Below the pieces are notes generated by a model. The model saw nothing but the letters and a program-made list of their open reading frames with translations, had not been told where the DNA came from and made no database searches. DNA of 10,537 nucleotides from an uncultured Bacilli bacterium (GTDB lineage Bacteria > Bacillota_I > Bacilli_A > RF39 > UBA660). Each line of letters begins with the position of its first letter. Positions within the stretch are counted from its first letter, which is position 1. Positions 7,033-10,537 of this stretch are shown here, piece by piece. The stretch lies in contig CANQOD010000028.1 in assembly GCA_947625395.1 (NCBI GenBank), positions 1 to 10,537 on the forward strand. Reading direction: 5' to 3'. A program made the translations under genes and the position numbers.

Positions 7033-8118
7033 ATGAAAAAAAGAATAGATATTCCTTTATTAATCGCTGTCATTTGTTTAACCTTATTTGGACTTGTGAT
7101 GATTTATTCTGCTTCAAGTGTTTGGTCAGAGTATAAGTTTCATGATGCCTTTCACTATGTTAAACAACAAGCCTTGTTTCTTCTTGTTGGTTTTTTCTTA
7201 TTGCGTATTATGATGAAGATGGATTATCAGCTTTTATATCAAAAAGCCAACGTCATTTTATTCCTTTGTTTTCTTTTGCTTGTGCTTGTTTTAATTCCTG
7301 GAATTGGAAGTGTTCGTAATGGAAGTCGTAGTTGGTTTGGCATTGGTTCTTTTGGAATTCAGCCAAGTGAATTTGCCAAATTAGGATTGATTATTTTTAC
7401 TAGCAAATATTTAAGCCTTAGTAATCAATTTTTAAAAAGCTATCGAAAAGGTGTTTTTCCTATTCTTGGAATTGCCATCTTCTTTTTTGGATTAATCATG
7501 TTGCAACCAGATCTTGGAACGGGCGTTGTTCTGATGATGAGTATCGTAGCGCTTTTATTTGTGGCTGGTGTGAAGATGAAATTTTTTTATGGGGCAGGCT
7601 TGATAGGGGTTTTAGGAGTGATTGTTCTGATTTTAATTGCTCCTTATCGGATGGATAGAATTACTTCTTTTTTAAATCCTTGGAAAGATCCTCTAGGAAC
7701 TGGGTTTCAAATGATTCAGTCTTTGTATGCCATTGGTCCGGGCGGTCTTTTTGGAATGGGGTTTTTGAATTCCCGACAAAAACACTTTTATTTGCCAGAA
7801 CCACAAACAGATTTTATTTTTTCTATTATTAGTGAAGAGTTTGGCTTTTTAGGCGTGATTATCGTCTGTGGATTATTTGCTTTTATTTTGTATCGTGGGA
7901 TTCATATTGCACTACATGCCAATAATACTTTTAGCAAGTATTTAGCTTTTGGTTTTGTATTCCAACTCATTTTTCAAGCTCTTTTGAATTTAATGGTTGT
8001 AGTAGGATTAATCCCAGTAACAGGTGTGACGCTTCCTTTTCTTAGCTATGGTGGTTCCTCTTTACTGGTAAGCATGGTTAGTATTGGAGTGATTTTAAAT
8101 ATTTCTAAAAATAATTGA
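7033..8118 (+). CDS. ftsW: FtsW/SpoVE-type SEDS peptidoglycan glycosyltransferase
   Basis: Polytopic membrane enzyme that polymerises lipid II into glycan strands with a partner class B PBP, here presumably the gene broken at 5031. 361 aa with about ten hydrophobic segments. Motifs: GSRSWFGIGSFGIQPSEFAKL (~97-117, shown in part by NGSRSW and QPSEFAK), QPDLGTG (~158-164), GPGGLFGMG and NSRQKHFYLPEPQTDFIFSI with the catalytic Asp at D260, then PVTGVTLPFLSYGGSS near the C-terminus. These fit FtsW/SpoVE rather than RodA, and the dcw context agrees. Start at ATG 7033, preceded by AGGTGA (7023-7028); the open frame further upstream overlaps mraY and has no ribosome site. The 68-nt gap after mraY holds a short hairpin-plus-T stretch (~6985-7010) that may be a weak attenuator. 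Confidence 0.93.
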   Translation: MKKRIDIPLLIAVICLTLFGLVMIYSASSVWSEYKFHDAFHYVKQQALFLLVGFFLLRIMMKMDYQLLYQKANVILFLCFLLLVLVLIPGIGSVRNGSRSWFGIGSFGIQPSEFAKLGLIIFTSKYLSLSNQFLKSYRKGVFPILGIAIFFFGLIMLQPDLGTGVVLMMSIVALLFVAGVKMKFFYGAGLIGVLGVIVLILIAPYRMDRITSFLNPWKDPLGTGFQMIQSLYAIGPGGLFGMGFLNSRQKHFYLPEPQTDFIFSIISEEFGFLGVIIVCGLFAFILYRGIHIALHANNTFSKYLAFGFVFQLIFQALLNLMVVVGLIPVTGVTLPFLSYGGSSLLVSMVSIGVILNISKNN

Positions 8119-8145
8119 CACAAAAAAACAAACGTTTGATATATT
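8115..8145 (+). promoter_or_regulatory. Promoter with CAAACGTTTG palindrome, upstream of ORF6N gene
   Basis: A perfect TTGACA (8115-8120) overlaps the ftsW stop codon. A -10 candidate is TATATT (8140-8145, spacer 19) or GATATA (8138-8143, spacer 17). Between them lies the 10-bp perfect palindrome CAAACGTTTG (8129-8138), a position where a bound repressor would block polymerase. ORF6N/antirepressor genes are often regulated, so this is a plausible operator. Confidence 0.6.
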
Positions 8146-8178
8146 TTAGTTATAAACGAAGTAAGGGGAAAATTATAA

Positions 8179-8688
8179 ATGAATGATATTAAATTATTGG
8201 AAGAATCAAAAATAGAAAACATGATTTATGAAGTAAGAGGAACACAAGTGATGCTTGACTCCGATTTAGCTTTACTATATCAAGTTGAAACCAAAAGAAT
8301 TAATGAAGCCGTTAGAAATAATCCTCAAAAGTTCCCAGAAAGATTTAGTTTCAAATTAACGGATGAAGAAAGTGAATTTTTTTTGGTCGAAATTTTCGAC
8401 CAAAAAAATAAATATATTGAAACACGTGGAGGTAAATATAAAAATCCCCGTGTATTTACGGAACAAGGTGTAGCGATGCTTGCTACTATTTTGAAATCTG
8501 ATGTTGCAACCCAAGTTAGTATTGCTATCATGGATGCTTTTGTAATGATACGTAAATATATTTCTAAAGAATTAATTGAACAAAAATATATTAACAATTT
8601 AGTGATAAAGCATGATGTAGACATCAAACTGTTACAAGAATCTTTTAATAAATTTAAAAAAAGAAAGAATCTGTCAAAAAAAGTGTAA
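8179..8688 (+). CDS. ORF6N-domain protein (phage antirepressor-like DNA-binding)
   Basis: 169 aa. Residues ~15-110 match the ORF6N/KilA-N-related domain: IYEVRGTQVMLDSDLALLYQ, ETKRINEAVRNNPQKFPERF, FKLTDEE, RGGKYKNPRVFTEQGVAMLA and LKSD-x(n)-IAIMDAFV-x-IRKYI. The domain occurs in phage antirepressors and in many stand-alone genes of gut bacteria; the role is probably DNA binding and regulation, but no target is known. A short helical tail (HDVDIKLLQESFNKF) then ends. From memory, related proteins often continue with a larger C-terminal domain, so this may be a shortened version; the end is A-rich and no alternative frame continues convincingly. It has its own promoter and GGGGA ribosome site (8165-8169) and interrupts what would be cell-wall gene context, suggesting acquisition. 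Confidence 0.85.
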   Translation: MNDIKLLEESKIENMIYEVRGTQVMLDSDLALLYQVETKRINEAVRNNPQKFPERFSFKLTDEESEFFLVEIFDQKNKYIETRGGKYKNPRVFTEQGVAMLATILKSDVATQVSIAIMDAFVMIRKYISKELIEQKYINNLVIKHDVDIKLLQESFNKFKKRKNLSKKV

Positions 8689-8702
8689 TTTACTTGTTTT
8701 AA

Positions 8703-8731
8703 TTGCCTAAATACTGAATTTAGTCTACAAT
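8703..8731 (+). promoter_or_regulatory. Promoter for small Ig-like exported protein
   Basis: TTGCCT (8703-8708), a 17-bp spacer and TACAAT (8726-8731). The ribosome site AAGAGGTG (8738-8745) is 7 nt before ATG 8753. Confidence 0.6.
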
Positions 8732-8752
8732 GAAAACAAGAGGTGTATCCAT

Positions 8753-9310
8753 ATGTTATATAAAAAACAACTGCAACAACAACGAATCAAAAGTGCTATT
8801 GTGATTGCCTTTTTACTTTGTTTTGCACTTGTAGCGACTTATTTTATTTATGATACGTTTAAAGATGCTAGAGATGCGAAAGTAAATTCTCCTAATTTGG
8901 AAGTGACCTTTCATGAAGCAACGAAAGATTCGATTACACTTTTAAAATTTCATCCCGTTTCAGATTCGATAGGACTTTCTTCACAAGCTTATACTTTTAC
9001 CGTTAAAAATCAAAGGAATCATCAAGTTTCCTATAAAATAGAACTGGTGGATGACTTGGAAGAACAAGAACGATGTGGTTGTCAGGATAACTTAATTCCT
9101 AAAGAACTTTTAAAATTAAGTGTTCGAAAAGATCATCAAGTCGCAGATGCTGTTTTGCTAAGTGAATATCAAGATCATATTTTAAGAGCAGATAGTTTGG
9201 ATGCCAATCAAGAAGAAAACTATACCATTCGTATTTGGGCTGTCAATAGTAATTTTGTTGTGAATAGTTCTGCCCATTATCATGGACGAATTAAAGTTAC
9301 GGAAATATAA
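8753..9310 (+). CDS. Small membrane-anchored Ig-like exported protein (TasA/camelysin-like)
   Basis: 185 aa. A basic N-terminus is followed by one hydrophobic segment (~13-34), then an outside beta-sandwich domain. NLEVTFHEATKDSITL, HPVSDSIGL, YTFTVKNQ and NYTIRIWAVNSN are the sort of strands found in TasA/camelysin-type Ig-like proteins of low-GC Gram-positives: a 'PVSD-x-x-GL' turn, a 'Y-TFTV-N' strand, and a late 'Y-x-I-R-I-W' strand. Two cysteines in RCGCQD (108 and 110) are close together and exposed. There is no LPXTG signal, so the neighbouring sortase would not attach it in the usual way. Its role is unknown; a matrix or surface accessory is possible. It has its own promoter and is convergent with the sortase. 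Confidence 0.75.
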   Translation: MLYKKQLQQQRIKSAIVIAFLLCFALVATYFIYDTFKDARDAKVNSPNLEVTFHEATKDSITLLKFHPVSDSIGLSSQAYTFTVKNQRNHQVSYKIELVDDLEEQERCGCQDNLIPKELLKLSVRKDHQVADAVLLSEYQDHILRADSLDANQEENYTIRIWAVNSNFVVNSSAHYHGRIKVTEI

Positions 9311-9342
9311 AAAGAGCAGGTTTTAAAAAGCTTGCTCTTTTA
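9309..9342. terminator. Bidirectional terminator between Ig-like protein and sortase
   Basis: AAAAGAGCAGG (9310-9320) pairs with CTTGCTCTTTT (9331-9341), allowing one G-T pair, over a 10-nt loop. Arms end in A and T runs, so both strands give a hairpin with a U-rich side. It overlaps both stop codons of the convergent genes. Confidence 0.8.
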
Positions 9343-10242
9343 TCTTGTTTGTCTTTTAATGAGTTTTGCATGAAGGACGATTCTTTCTCCCTCTGTTGTA
9401 GAACAGGTAGAAAGGGTTAGAATTTTATCATCTGTTGTAACGCTCGTATCGATGGGGGCAACATTTCTTCCTTTCATTGTATTCAACCATTCTTGTTTTG
9501 AATCAGAAGAAGAAAATGTTGTTTTAATATAGTAGCTTTCACTTGGTATTTTATAGATAGAAAAGATTTGATAAAGCATATTTTCATTTGGAGTGGACAA
9601 CCAAATCGTATAGTTATCACGGTCACTTTGCCAACTACTTGTCAAAGTATTTCGCAACGAACCAAAGACAGTTTTATCCAACCGACCGTGTCCATAGATA
9701 ACCGTATTATCACTTAAGTTATTGATATCATTTCGATAGTCCATAAAGACCCATCCAGCACTATTATAGCTTCCGTCAAATGCATGATGTAAATAGTAAT
9801 CATTGTCACTTGTTTGGACAACAGGGTAATTGATATTGGTATTTTTCATATGAATAAAAGCAATTGTATCACTATTTTTTTGCATTAAAGTAGAAAAATC
9901 AACTTCATAGAATGGGAGTCCAACATAATACCAATAGTCACTTTCTTCCTCTTCTTGCGGAGGATTAATCAGTTCACCTTGTTCATTAATTGTTTTTGTA
10001 ACGACTTCTTCTTGAATGTCCTCGTTTAAATGTTTAATTTTTTGATTGTCTTGATGCCATTTAAAAAGTTGATAACCAGAGAAACAAAGAATAGTAAGGA
10101 AAAAAGCAGTCAATAGAAGAAAGACCCATGATTTTAATCTTCTTTTCTTTCTTTTGATTTTTTCTTTAGAAGAATGCCTTTTTTCTTTTTGTTCTTGTCT
10201 TTTTTTCTCTTGATAGATAGACCGTTTTCCTGGAGAAACCAT
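9340..10242 (-). CDS. srtB: Class B sortase
   Basis: 300 aa membrane-anchored cysteine transpeptidase that links surface proteins to peptidoglycan or to each other. The first ~38 residues are very basic and probably cytoplasmic, and one membrane segment follows (~38-58). The sortase domain (~100-300) has NINYPVVQTSDNDYYLHHAF, AGWVFMDYRND and VIYGHGRLDKTVFGSL with catalytic His185, LTLSTCS with Cys280, and ERIVLHAKL with Arg287. The D-x-YYLHH and GSIF-like features place it in class B. Start at ATG 10242-10240, with GAGGT 8 nt upstream. No protein in the window has a sorting signal, so its substrate lies elsewhere. Class B enzymes serve haem uptake or pilus assembly in other bacteria; nothing here decides which. 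Confidence 0.93.
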   Translation of the reverse strand: MVSPGKRSIYQEKKRQEQKEKRHSSKEKIKRKKRRLKSWVFLLLTAFFLTILCFSGYQLFKWHQDNQKIKHLNEDIQEEVVTKTINEQGELINPPQEEEESDYWYYVGLPFYEVDFSTLMQKNSDTIAFIHMKNTNINYPVVQTSDNDYYLHHAFDGSYNSAGWVFMDYRNDINNLSDNTVIYGHGRLDKTVFGSLRNTLTSSWQSDRDNYTIWLSTPNENMLYQIFSIYKIPSESYYIKTTFSSSDSKQEWLNTMKGRNVAPIDTSVTTDDKILTLSTCSTTEGERIVLHAKLIKRQTR

Positions 10243-10261
10243 TGTTCGTCACCTCGTCGTC

Positions 10262-10289
10262 ATTATAACACAATTTTTGCTAAAAAACA
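10262..10289 (-). promoter_or_regulatory. Sortase promoter
   Basis: A perfect TATAAT on the minus strand (10267-10262) and a weak -35 TGTTTT (10289-10284) with a 16-bp spacer. The transcript would start close to the ribosome site, giving a leader of roughly 13 nt. Confidence 0.5.
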
Positions 10290-10459
10290 TTAGGAATTTT
10301 GGGAATGAGAAAAGTATTGAAAGATGATAATGAGATTGAATTTGAAGTGGTCCATAGAAGATAAGAGCCTTAATCATGCTCATGTCAGATAATATTTAAA
10401 AAATGAATCTGTTTTTAAAACTGCAATTTTAGTTTTTTCAAAAACACGTATGCCGAAAT

Positions 10460-10526
10460 AGAATAAAACTGGGGGGGGTAGTTTAAAAGATATAATGACA
10501 TCAGAATGAGGGTGTCATGAATGAAA
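10460..10526 (+). promoter_or_regulatory. Poly-G (G8) promoter/start module, copy B
   Basis: Same block as 1185-1252, base for base, but with eight G (10471-10478) instead of nine. It holds TATAAT (10492-10497), the ATGACA...TGTCAT inverted repeat, GAGGG and the ATG at 10521. The identity stops two codons into the gene, so this is a conserved regulatory cassette in front of different coding sequences. Confidence 0.8.
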
Positions 10527-10537
10527 GAATGGATAAA
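10521..10537 (+). CDS. Start of another gene under the poly-G promoter (cut by window end)
   Basis: ATG with GAGGG 8 nt upstream; only five codons (MKEWI) are visible. The shared promoter suggests another member of the surface-protein group, but the sequence differs from the first gene after codon 2, so the product cannot be named. Confidence 0.5.

Noticed and set aside
10305..10364. 19-codon frame starting ATGAGAAAAG with AGGA upstream
   Set aside because: Too short, no recognisable motif, and no promoter or conserved context; probably chance in the gap upstream of the G8 cassette.
10417..10436. AAAACT...AGTTTT hairpin followed by T run
   Set aside because: Only six mostly A-T pairs, and no plus-strand gene ends before it; not convincing as a terminator.
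10243..10459. Search for a DGR template repeat in the largest non-coding gap
   Set aside because: No stretch resembles the variable ends; a template, if any, is outside the window.

Overview
The window reads as chromosomal DNA of a low-GC Gram-positive bacterium (Bacillota). The support is A+T-rich coding sequence, Shine-Dalgarno sites before most genes, a class B sortase, PASTA-bearing penicillin-binding protein sequence, and a fragment of the division/cell-wall (dcw) cluster. The signal-anchored Ig-like exported proteins and the 'WVWIPRY' surface proteins resemble those I associate with gut Bacilli of the RF39/Erysipelotrichia sort. That placement is from memory of protein style, not a search.

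Layout. (1) Positions 1-3104 hold two tandem members of a large exported surface-protein family: N-terminal membrane anchor, Ig-like domain, linker, then a C-terminal FGE-sulfatase/C-type-lectin-like domain. The first is cut by the window edge. The second carries a 2-nt deletion near 2042 that splits it. Their last ~31 residues differ far more than the rest and consist almost only of NNT/NNC codons. (2) Positions 3188-5012 hold a 59-aa small protein and a large serine recombinase. (3) Directly after the recombinase stop, from about 5031, comes the 3' half of an FtsI/SpoVD-type penicillin-binding protein. It is broken exactly at the SxN catalytic motif but is otherwise intact through KTGT and PASTA. 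It is followed by mraY (own extended -10 promoter) and an ftsW-type SEDS gene. (4) Positions 8179-9310 hold an ORF6N-domain protein and a small membrane-anchored Ig-like protein. (5) A class B sortase lies convergent on the minus strand (9340-10242), sharing a bidirectional terminator with the preceding gene. (6) The right edge (10460-10537) holds a second copy of the promoter and start region seen at 1185-1252. It is identical over 67 bases except that its poly-G tract is G8 instead of G9, and it leads into another gene start.

How it fits together. The surface-protein module looks built for variation at two levels: promoter G-tract length and C-terminal ligand-site codons. The serine recombinase sits at the right boundary of something inserted into a peptidoglycan transpeptidase gene. 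The most interesting hypothesis is an intervening element that interrupts, and may by excision restore, a division or sporulation PBP, like the skin element in sigK. The left half of the PBP is not in the window, so this stays an inference; an assembly join or a one-way rearrangement is also possible.
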